Part shown: one piece after another, positions 1 through 5,970 of the stretch
Numbering within the stretch: position 1 is the stretch's first letter
How the letters are laid out: each line of letters starts with the position of its first letter
Origin: Alsobacter soli
GTDB taxonomy: Bacteria; Pseudomonadota; Alphaproteobacteria; Rhizobiales; Beijerinckiaceae
Length of the DNA: 60,516 nucleotides
Direction: 5' to 3'
Assembly: GCA_945883115.1 (NCBI GenBank)
Contig: CAMCXA010000007.1
Coordinates: 1-60,516 of the forward strand
Notes under the pieces: generated by a model
The model's database searches: none
What the model was told of the DNA's origin: nothing
Seen by the model: only the letters and a program-made list of their open reading frames with translations
Program-made: the position numbers and the translations under genes

Positions 1-129
1 AGGCACAAGATCGAGAACATGTTTGGTCGGTTGAAAGATTGGAGGCGCATCCACACCCGTTATGATAGGTGCGCTCATACCTTCATGTCCGCAATCTGCA
101 TCGCAGCAACTGTAATCTTCTGGCTCTAA
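1..129 (+). mobile_element. IS5-family transposase, C-terminal fragment (cut by window edge)
   Basis: The first 42 codons read RHKIENMFGRLKDWRR... to ...TVIFWL and stop at 127-129. The Ile-Glu-x-x-Phe-Gly-Arg-Leu-Lys-Asp stretch matches the last catalytic block of DDE transposases of the IS5 family (IS427-like group), where the Glu is the third acidic residue. Only the 3' end is in the window, so it cannot be told whether the element is intact. A possible terminal inverted repeat lies just downstream at 133-149 (atgagtcctgagcctaa), but the other end is outside the window so this is not verified. Bases 150-228 hold no gene and are more AT-rich than their surroundings. Confidence 0.8.
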
Positions 130-228
130 TCAATGAGTCCTGAGCCTAATTTCAAACCTGATACGCAAAAATTCGAGGCGAAAGGGTAACGAGATATTAC
201 CTAACGTTATAAATTTGACAAGTGGGGT

Positions 229-272
229 CTTAAGGCAGGTCGCGGATGGCGGCCATGACGGTTGGGGGGGTG
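229..272. repeat. Dispersed repeat module D, copy 1
   Basis: Shares the pattern ttaaggca-g-tcg-ggatgg...cggccatgacggttgggg with 1463-1512. It lacks the 12 bases that form most of the hairpin found in copy 2. Confidence 0.6.
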
Positions 273-278
273 TGATCG

Positions 279-358
279 GATTATGGACCGCGAGGCTCCT
301 CCCTCGCTTTCGCGCCGCTCAAGAGGTGCGCGCCGGGAGGCGCGCGGTCCGGTTTGGG
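279..358. repeat. Dispersed repeat module B, copy 1
   Basis: An imperfect palindrome of about 80 bp: gattatggaccgcgaggctcc at the left pairs with gggaggcgcgcggtcc at the right. Further copies are at 487-568 and 1695-1770. No coding capacity is evident. Confidence 0.7.
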
Positions 359-361
359 TTG

Positions 362-486
362 CGTCATTGCGAGCGGGAGCGACGCAATCCAGTTGGGGAT
401 TGGTGAGGGGTGAGCGGGTTGCATTTCGGGCGTGGGAGAGACTTGGCGGACATTAGCTGGATCGCTTCGCAAGCTCGCGATGACGG
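362..486. repeat. Dispersed palindromic repeat module A, copy 1 (short form)
   Basis: The left arm cgtcattgcgagcgggagcg continues to acgcaatccag, and the right arm from ctggatcgcttcgc to gctcgcgatgacg is its near reverse complement. The ~65 bp loop is rich in G. This is the simplest form of the module; compare 571-804, 1291-1413 and 1515-1694. Confidence 0.7.
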
Positions 487-568
487 GATTATGGACCGCG
501 AGGCTCCTGCCTCGCTTTTGTGTTGCTTTAGAGGTGCCCTGCCCGAGAGGCGCGCGGTCCGGTTTGGG
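487..568. repeat. Dispersed repeat module B, copy 2
   Basis: Second copy of the ggaccgcg...cgcggtcc palindrome, abutting the end of module A copy 1. Confidence 0.7.
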
Positions 569-570
569 GG

Positions 571-804
571 CGTCATTGCGAGGTGAGGAGTGGTTCTTGC
601 ACGGTAAGAACGAAAAGCGCCGGTGACGCTTTTCGAACGATGAACGCGACGCTATCCAGTTGGGGATTGGCGAGGGGTGAGCGGGTTTCGGGCGTGGGAG
701 AGAACTGGTGGGCATTAGCTGGATCGCTTCACGTTCGTTGTTCAAAACGATTCACAGGATCGTTTTGCCGCCTCTGGCGGACACGCCTCACTTCGCGATG
801 ACGG
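571..804. repeat. Dispersed palindromic repeat module A, copy 2 (long form with internal hairpins)
   Basis: Same outer arms as copy 1, but both arms carry extra hairpins. Left arm: gttctt/aagaac (593-598 with 606-611) and gaaaagcg/cgcttttc (612-619 with 627-634). Right arm: caaaacgat/atcgttttg (743-751 with 759-767) and ccgcc/ggcgg (768-772 with 776-780). Relative to copy 1 these look like insertions of small stem-loops into a larger palindrome. Confidence 0.65.
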
Positions 805-806
805 TA

Positions 807-851
807 GCGAGGGGTGTGCCTCTGGTGGACACGCCTCACTGCGATGACGGT
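807..851. repeat. Dispersed repeat module C, copy 1
   Basis: A 45-bp sequence identical to 1416-1460, containing a gagg-gtgt / acac-cctc stem. It ends exactly where recognisable toxin sequence begins. Confidence 0.7.
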
Positions 852-948
852 GGGGAGCGACAAGCGTTGGTATGAGGTGAATGTTCCGATTGCGGATCGG
901 TTATATGATGCGCATCTGGAAGAATTGAAGCGTGAGGGATTGATCTGA
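852..948 (+). pseudogene. 3' remnant of a Gp49/HigB-like toxin gene
   Basis: The frame ending at the TGA at 946-948 reads GSDKRWYEVNVPIADRLYD... to ...LKREGLI, which resembles the conserved C-terminus of phage Gp49-like/HigB (RelE superfamily) toxins. Such proteins are normally about 100-120 residues; only about 30 remain. Upstream, the frame runs directly into repeat module C, so the catalytic core is gone. The TGA overlaps the ATG of the antitoxin (TGATG), the normal coupled arrangement of this family. The family call rests on this short segment. Confidence 0.65.
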
Positions 949-1274
949 TGGCCAAAAAATTTGCGGATTTGCGGGCGAAGATGTCGCCCGAGGCGCGTGC
1001 CCGTTCGGCGGCGAAGGCGCAAGCGCTGTTGGCTGATATGCCGCTTGACGAGCTGCGGCAGGCGCGGGGCCTATCGCAAAAAATGCTGGCGGATATTTTA
1101 CACGTGCAACAGCCGGCAATTGCCAAGCTTGAAAAGCGGACGGATATCTATATTTCGACGCTCCGCAGCCATATTGAGGCGATGGGCGGGCAATTGGATG
1201 TGATTGCGCGTTTTCCCGATGGTGCCGTGCGGATTACGACGTTTTCGGATTTGGCGGGCCCGGGAAAAGTGTGA
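948..1274 (+). CDS. XRE-family antitoxin (HigA-like), orphaned
   Basis: A 108-residue protein with a helix-turn-helix of the XRE/Cro type around residues 45-70 (LRQARGLSQKMLADILH... AIAKLEKR). Its architecture is that of antitoxins paired with Gp49/HigB-like toxins: it should bind DNA at its own promoter and neutralise the toxin. Here the toxin gene immediately upstream is reduced to its 3' end, and the natural promoter has been replaced by repeat DNA, so expression is uncertain. Repeats also begin 16 bp after its stop. The reading frame itself appears intact. Confidence 0.8.
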   Translation: MAKKFADLRAKMSPEARARSAAKAQALLADMPLDELRQARGLSQKMLADILHVQQPAIAKLEKRTDIYISTLRSHIEAMGGQLDVIARFPDGAVRITTFSDLAGPGKV

Positions 1275-1290
1275 GGCGATAGGCGGGGAT

Positions 1291-1413
1291 GCATCTTTGC
1301 AAGCGGGAGCGACGCAATCCAGTTGGGGATTGGCGAAGGGTGAGCGGGTTTTGGGCGTGGGAGAGACTTGGCGGACATTAGCTGGATCGCTTCGCGTTCG
1401 CTCGCGATGACGG
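1291..1413. repeat. Dispersed palindromic repeat module A, copy 3 (short form)
   Basis: Closely matches copy 1. The left end is partly degenerate (ctttgcaagcggg in place of cattgcgagcggg). The right arm is ctggatcgcttcgcgttcg followed by ctcgcgatgacg. Confidence 0.7.
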
Positions 1414-1415
1414 GT

Positions 1416-1460
1416 GCGAGGGGTGTGCCTCTGGTGGACACGCCTCACTGCGATGACGGT
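1416..1460. repeat. Dispersed repeat module C, copy 2
   Basis: Identical over 45 bp to 807-851. Confidence 0.7.
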
Positions 1461-1462
1461 TG

Positions 1463-1512
1463 TTAAGGCAAGTCGTGGATGGCCGCCACAAGGGCGGCCA
1501 TGACGGTTGGGG
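1463..1512. repeat. Dispersed repeat module D, copy 2 (with hairpin)
   Basis: Carries a perfect 9-bp hairpin, atggccgcc (1479-1487) with ggcggccat (1493-1501), most of which is missing from copy 1 at 229-272. Confidence 0.6.
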
Positions 1513-1514
1513 CA

Positions 1515-1694
1515 CGTCATTGCGAGGTGAGGAGTGGTTCTTGCACGGCAAGAACGAAAAGCGCCGGTGACGCTTTTCGAACGATGAACGCGACGCAATC
1601 CAGTTGGGGATTGGCGAGGGGTGAGCGGGTTTCGGGCGTGGGAGAGACTTGGCGGGCATTAGCTGGATCGCTTCGCGTTCGCTCGCGATGACGG
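1515..1694. repeat. Dispersed palindromic repeat module A, copy 4 (left-arm hairpins only)
   Basis: The left arm carries the same two hairpins as copy 2 (1537-1542 with 1550-1555; 1556-1563 with 1571-1578). The right arm is the short form seen in copies 1 and 3. It is therefore intermediate between the long and short forms. Confidence 0.65.
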
Positions 1695-1770
1695 GATTAT
1701 GGACCGCGAGGCTCCTGCCTTGCTTTTGTGGCGCCCTAGAGGTGCGCGCCGGGAGGCGTCCGGTCCGGTT
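1695..1770. repeat. Dispersed repeat module B, copy 3
   Basis: Third copy of the ggaccgcg palindrome, with a changed right arm (ggcgtccggtcc). It ends a few bases from the stop codon of the HAD hydrolase gene, so the repeat cluster reaches the end of that gene. Confidence 0.65.
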
Positions 1771-1776
1771 GGTGGT

Positions 1777-2445
1777 TTATCTCCCGGTAGTGGTGCGAAT
1801 CAGGTGCCAGAGGGTGGGGTCGGTGTAGTTGGGGGCGGTGAGGTGGGCGCCGTGGGTTTTCAGGGTTTCGGGGTCGAGCGAGGTTGTCAGCCCGATGACG
1901 GCGACGCCGGCTTTGGCGGCGGCGGTGATGCCGGAGCGGGAATCTTCGAAGGCCACGCTTTTTGTTGCGTGGCCGCCCAGGCGCTCGAGGCCTGTGAGAT
2001 AGGGCAGCGGGTGCGGTTTTTGGTGGGGCAGGGTTTCGGCGATCACGACGGTTTCGAAGCGTTTGGCGAGGCCGAGTTTGGCGAGCATGAAATCGGCGTT
2101 GACGCGCGGCGCATTGGTGACGGCGGCATAGGGACTGCGGGATTTTTCCGCCCAATCGAGGAGATCGAGAAGGCCTTCCAACGGCTCGAGCGTTTCGGCC
2201 ATGTCGCGGAAGAGGGCCTCTTTCCGCTCGCCCATGAGGCGGATGGCGTCGGCATCGAGGGCGGGGACGAGTTCGGAGAGGAATTCGGCATTCATGCGGC
2301 CGGCAATGGTGTGGATATAGGTGTGGTGGTCGACATTCAGCTGATAGGGCCGCAAAATCTCGTTCAAAGCGAGAATGTGGATGCGGTCGCTGTCGGTGAG
2401 CGTGCCGTCAATATCGAAGAGAAGGCAGGGGTTTTGGTCGGGCAC
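1777..2445 (-). CDS. HAD-superfamily hydrolase (subfamily IA, phosphatase/phosphoglucomutase-like)
   Basis: A 222-residue cytoplasmic protein with the HAD nucleophile motif DIDGT near the N-terminus (Asp11 nucleophile, Asp13 acid/base). A helical cap domain follows, then a TNAP loop (motif II), KPHP (motif III Lys) and a FEDSRSG loop (motif IV acidic residues). Length and order fit the subfamily that includes phosphoglycolate phosphatase and beta-phosphoglucomutase. The substrate cannot be read from the sequence. It lies 28 bp downstream of the L,D-transpeptidase gene on the same strand and is probably cotranscribed with it. Confidence 0.8.
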   Translation of the reverse strand: MPDQNPCLLFDIDGTLTDSDRIHILALNEILRPYQLNVDHHTYIHTIAGRMNAEFLSELVPALDADAIRLMGERKEALFRDMAETLEPLEGLLDLLDWAEKSRSPYAAVTNAPRVNADFMLAKLGLAKRFETVVIAETLPHQKPHPLPYLTGLERLGGHATKSVAFEDSRSGITAAAKAGVAVIGLTTSLDPETLKTHGAHLTAPNYTDPTLWHLIRTTTGR

Positions 2446-2473
2446 GGGGGAACTCTCGGAGTGATGCGCCAGA

Positions 2474-3004
2474 TTAGCCGATCAGGATGCGCGTGTCGCG
2501 GCCAATCAGGGGCAGAAGACGGCGCATATCGGCGCGGCTGAAGGCGAGGCAGCCTTCCGTGGGCAAAAGGCCCGGACGGGCGAGGTGGATGAAGATCGCG
2601 CTGCCACGGCCGCGTATGGCGGGGCGGCGGTTCCAGTCGGTTTCGAGGATAATGTCGTAGAGGGAATCCTGCCGCCAGAGCGTTTCGTGGCGGGCTTTTG
2701 CGGGCAGGCGGACGGGGCGGTTGTAGCGGAAGGAGGCGGGATCGTCGATCCAGCCGAGATTTGGCCTGATCGGGTGCCAGACGGGGAAGGAGCTGCGGGT
2801 TTTCCAGCTGTCGGGGCGGACATAGATGGCCGTGACGCGGAGCGTGCCGCAGGGAGTGGCGCCGTCGCCCTCGCGCTTCGAGCGTGTGAGGCCCGCGCGG
2901 CCCAGGGCGCAGGGAAGGCGGAGTGCACCCGCCATGAGCACCGCGCGCGACCGGTTTTCACGCGAGCGGACAAGGCGGAGGCAGGAAAGCGGGCGGGACG
3001 GCAT
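2474..3004 (-). CDS. L,D-transpeptidase (YkuD/ErfK family catalytic domain)
   Basis: From the ATG at 3004 the protein has 176 residues. It carries the YkuD signature His-x(9)-Thr-x-Gly-Cys (His140, Cys152 by this start); Cys is the nucleophile that forms 3-3 cross-links in peptidoglycan or attaches proteins to it. The N-terminal stretch with KREGDGATP is typical of the short alphaproteobacterial members. An in-frame ATG at 3046 would add 14 residues that do not resemble the family start. No clear signal peptide is visible, which is common for this subgroup. The regulator gene at 3142 is divergent; the gap between them shows no obvious promoter. Confidence 0.8.
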   Translation of the reverse strand: MPSRPLSCLRLVRSRENRSRAVLMAGALRLPCALGRAGLTRSKREGDGATPCGTLRVTAIYVRPDSWKTRSSFPVWHPIRPNLGWIDDPASFRYNRPVRLPAKARHETLWRQDSLYDIILETDWNRRPAIRGRGSAIFIHLARPGLLPTEGCLAFSRADMRRLLPLIGRDTRILIG

Positions 3005-3141
3005 GGGCTTGCTCGCGGAAGGGTACCGGAATTTTGCCGCTTGCATGCGGGCACGGGGCTGGTTTACTCAACCTGATGTCCCCGGGCAAGCCGGAACGGG
3101 CCGCAAGGCGCGTTTCTGCGTGTCGCAAGCCGGAATAGAAC

Positions 3142-3789
3142 ATGCCGGAAATGATGCATATCGCGCTTGTTTCAGCCGTCTCCGACCGGATGGCGGATTT
3201 GCGCGAGCAGATCGAGGCGGGCGGTGATATGCGGGTGACGGTTTTTGCGGCGCACGCGCCGGGCCTTTCAGGGGACGAGGCGGAGCGCATTGACCTCGCA
3301 GTGTGTTTTGACGGGGAGACGGCGGCGGTTTTGCGCGGCCTTGGCTATCGCGGGCCTGTTCTCCTGCCGGGCGTCGAGGCGCCGGAAGGGGACGGGATGA
3401 CGGGGTTTGCGCTGCCGTTCCGGATTGCGGCGCTTCTGGCGCGGATCCGGGTGTTGATTACGGCGTATCGGGCGCAGGACGAGACCTATGTGACGATCGG
3501 GCCGTACCGGCTCAGGCGCAGTCTCAAAGTGCTCGAGGATGAGCGTGGCGACCGGATCAAATTGACGGAAAAAGAGACGGAAATTCTGCTGTTCATGCAT
3601 CGCAGCATGGGGGCGTTGATCACGCGGGAGGCGTTGCTTGCGGAAGTGTGGGGCTATGCGGAGGGCGTGACAACGCATACGGTGGAGACGCATATTTACC
3701 GGCTCAGGCAGAAAATCGAGGCCGGGCAGGTTTTTGTCACTGAAGCGGGCGGGTACAGGCTGATGGTCGGGGAAGGGGCTGCGCGATGA
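3142..3789 (+). CDS. OmpR/PhoB-type winged-helix regulator with degenerate receiver
   Basis: 215 residues. The C-terminal ~95 residues form an OmpR/PhoB DNA-binding domain (LTEKETEILLFM, then HTVETHIYRLRQKIE as the recognition helix region, then GGYRL of the wing). The N-terminal ~110 residues have receiver length and end in the usual ALLARIRVL linker. The receiver hallmarks are missing, however: there is no paired-acid pocket after strand 1, the strand-3 Asp is not in register, and the Lys before Pro-Phe is replaced (FALPF). Phosphorylation-independent control is inferred. The last four bases overlap the next gene (ATGA). Confidence 0.8.
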   Translation: MPEMMHIALVSAVSDRMADLREQIEAGGDMRVTVFAAHAPGLSGDEAERIDLAVCFDGETAAVLRGLGYRGPVLLPGVEAPEGDGMTGFALPFRIAALLARIRVLITAYRAQDETYVTIGPYRLRRSLKVLEDERGDRIKLTEKETEILLFMHRSMGALITREALLAEVWGYAEGVTTHTVETHIYRLRQKIEAGQVFVTEAGGYRLMVGEGAAR

Positions 3790-4247
3790 GCGGCACGGGG
3801 CTGGAATTGTTGCGGCGGCTGGAGTTTTTCTCGGCCTTCAGCGAGGAAGCCTTGCGGCTGATCGCGTTTGCGACGGACGAGCAGGTTGTCGCGGCGGGCG
3901 AGACTGTGTTCAAGGAAGGGGCAGCGGCGGCGGGTGGTGTCGTTGTGGTGTCTGGATTGTTGCGGTTGTCGGGTGGCGGCGAGGCGGGAGCGACGTTGAC
4001 TGCGGGGCCGGGTGATCTGATCGGGGAATTGGCGCTTTTGATCCCGACGACACGGGCTATGACGGCGATTGCCGAGACGGAGTGCACATTATTGACCGTG
4101 TCGCGGACGGTTGTGAAACGTGCTTTGGGGGAGTTTCCCGACACCGCCGTGCGGTTGCATCATTTGCTCAGCGGGCGTCTGACGGAGTTGAACGCGGGGT
4201 TGACGGCTGTGTCCAGGATGCTCGAAAAGATCGACAGGCCTTTATAG
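3786..4247 (+). CDS. Stand-alone cyclic-nucleotide-binding domain protein
   Basis: 153 residues corresponding to a Crp/Fnr-type cNMP-binding beta-roll without a helix-turn-helix. The phosphate-binding cassette reads GELALL...TTRAMTA, keeping the Glu and Arg that contact cyclic nucleotide in CRP. With no DNA-binding or effector domain it presumably acts on a partner; tight overlap with the regulator gene (start inside its stop, ATGA) makes that regulator the likely candidate (inference). The 3' end overlaps the convergent xthA gene by 6 bp. Confidence 0.75.
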   Translation: MSGTGLELLRRLEFFSAFSEEALRLIAFATDEQVVAAGETVFKEGAAAAGGVVVVSGLLRLSGGGEAGATLTAGPGDLIGELALLIPTTRAMTAIAETECTLLTVSRTVVKRALGEFPDTAVRLHHLLSGRLTELNAGLTAVSRMLEKIDRPL

Positions 4248-5057
4248 AGAGAGGCGGATGATCACGGGGACGTGGTCGGACGGGCGCTCCCAGCTGCGGG
4301 CGTCGCGGATGATGCGCAGGCTCTCAATGTTGGCGGCAAGTTGTTTCGACGTCCAGATGTGATCGAGGCGGCGGCCGCGGTTTGACTCGGCCCAATCGGC
4401 CGAGCGGTAGCTCCACCATGTGTAGACGCGCTCGGGTTCGGGCTTCAGATGGCGGACGGCGTCCACCCAATCGGCCGAGGCCATGACCGCGCCGAGCTTT
4501 TCGCATTCGAGCGGGGTGTGGGAGACGACGTCGAGGAGTTGTTTGTGGCTCCAGACATCGTTTTCGAGCGGGGCAATGTTGAGATCGCCGGTGAGAATGG
4601 CGGGGCCGGAGGCGGGCTGGTGATCGGATCCCCAGCGGATCATATCCTCGAGGTAGCGGAGTTTATGGTCGAATTTCTCGTTCTGCTCGGGGTCGGGGAT
4701 GTCGCCGCCGGCGGGAACGTAGAAATTATGGATGGTGAAGCCCGTGGCCTTGCGGGCCTCCTTGCCCAGCGTGATGCTGATATGGCGGCAATCGCTCTTG
4801 TCGGCGAAATCATGCGACTGGGAACTGGTAAAGGGCAGGCGCGAGAGAATGGCGACGCCGTGATAGCCCTTCTGGCCGTTCATGGCGATGTGCTGGTATC
4901 CGAGCTTGCGGAAATCGGCGAGCGGGAAACAGTCATTCGGGCATTTGGTTTCCTGCAGGCAGAGAATATCCGGGCGCTCCTCGGTCAGGAGTTTCTGCAC
5001 GAGGCCGGACCGGAGCCGGACCGAATTGATGTTCCATGTTGCAATGGTCAGGGACAT
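4242..5057 (-). CDS. xthA: Exodeoxyribonuclease III
   Basis: 271 residues, full length for the ExoIII/APE family of AP endonucleases, which cut 5' of abasic sites and remove 3' blocks in base-excision repair. All blocks are present: TWNINSVR at the start, LQETK (metal-binding Glu), LTGDLNIAP (catalytic Asp and Asn), RLDHIW and the C-terminal SDHVPV (catalytic His). It is transcribed in the same direction as lolA and ftsK upstream, about 80 bp after lolA. Confidence 0.93.
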   Translation of the reverse strand: MSLTIATWNINSVRLRSGLVQKLLTEERPDILCLQETKCPNDCFPLADFRKLGYQHIAMNGQKGYHGVAILSRLPFTSSQSHDFADKSDCRHISITLGKEARKATGFTIHNFYVPAGGDIPDPEQNEKFDHKLRYLEDMIRWGSDHQPASGPAILTGDLNIAPLENDVWSHKQLLDVVSHTPLECEKLGAVMASADWVDAVRHLKPEPERVYTWWSYRSADWAESNRGRRLDHIWTSKQLAANIESLRIIRDARSWERPSDHVPVIIRLSL

Positions 5058-5136
5058 GCGCGCTACCTTGGACAGATGAGTGTTTCATCCGGCCTAGAGC
5101 GAAGCGGGCGGGGATACAAGGGCCGGATTGCCGCTG

Positions 5137-5931
5137 TCAACGGGTCTTTGCTGTGCCGGGCTTTTCGGGGACGACGAAGAGGAGCGGTTCGGGCGCGTCA
5201 TCGAGGTTGATTGCGGTCAGGAGAATGGAGACGTCATAGCCCTGCGGGTCGGTGACGGTCCATTGTTTGAGCAGCATGGTCTGGCGGTCAAAGCCGAGCG
5301 AGATGCGGGAGGTGCCGCCAAAGGTCGAGGAATCTTCGAGATTGATGATCACCCGCTCGCCGGACACTTTGACGTCGATGATTTTGGCGTCGTTTTCGAC
5401 ATTGATCGTGTCGCGGAGAAGAAATTTGAGCGGCGTCAGGCCGATGGAATATACGTCCTGTGTGCCGAGGCGGTTGTCGCGGATGGCGACGACATTGCCG
5501 TCGGCAATCACTTCGATGGCGTTGGGCGGATCGTAATCGAAGCGCAACCGACCGGGCCTGAGGACCGCGAGAGAGCCTGTGGCGCGCTGGCCGTCGGAAC
5601 CGTTTTGCACGAAGAGGGCGCTGAAATGTTTCATTCCGGCCAAGGTGCGGTTGATCTCCGCGATCAGGGTTTCGCGGCTGGCATCAGTCGCAATGATCGC
5701 TTTTGGCGGTGTTTTGACGGGCGCGGCTTTGGCCGGCTCGGGAGTAGCAGGCGCCTCGACAGCAGCTGGTTTTTGCGGGATTTCCTCTGGTTCGGGCAGC
5801 GTGATGTTGGACGGGCCGAATTCGGCGGGGCGCGGGCGCGGCAGCGGAATTTGTTGGGCAAGCGCGCTCTGGACCAGAAGTGAGGTGCCGATGCAGAGAC
5901 TGAAACTGAGGGCGAGGCCATGACGGTTCAT
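5137..5931 (-). CDS. lolA: LolA-like outer-membrane lipoprotein carrier
   Basis: 264 residues. A signal peptide (about residues 1-25, ending SALA-QQ) is followed by a Pro/Ala-rich linker (to about residue 75) and then a LolA fold recognisable by GSLAVLRPGRLRFDYDPP and the later QGYDVSILL strand. LolA proteins ferry lipoproteins across the periplasm from LolCDE to the outer membrane. The proline-rich insertion makes it longer than the usual ~200 residues. The gene begins 39 bp after ftsK, an arrangement seen in many alphaproteobacteria. Confidence 0.85.
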   Translation of the reverse strand: MNRHGLALSFSLCIGTSLLVQSALAQQIPLPRPRPAEFGPSNITLPEPEEIPQKPAAVEAPATPEPAKAAPVKTPPKAIIATDASRETLIAEINRTLAGMKHFSALFVQNGSDGQRATGSLAVLRPGRLRFDYDPPNAIEVIADGNVVAIRDNRLGTQDVYSIGLTPLKFLLRDTINVENDAKIIDVKVSGERVIINLEDSSTFGGTSRISLGFDRQTMLLKQWTVTDPQGYDVSILLTAINLDDAPEPLLFVVPEKPGTAKTR

Positions 5932-5970
5932 GAGTCTTTTGCCGTTCTGGCCGCGTGAGCAGCGGAGCCT

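Noticed and set aside
281-745. Open frame of 154 codons across the repeat cluster
   Set aside because: It consists of translated copies of repeat modules A and B, with the same peptide recurring in other repeat copies; no gene.
229-1770. CRISPR array
   Set aside because: Repeats are long, of several kinds and unevenly spaced, with no uniform spacers and no cas genes in the window.
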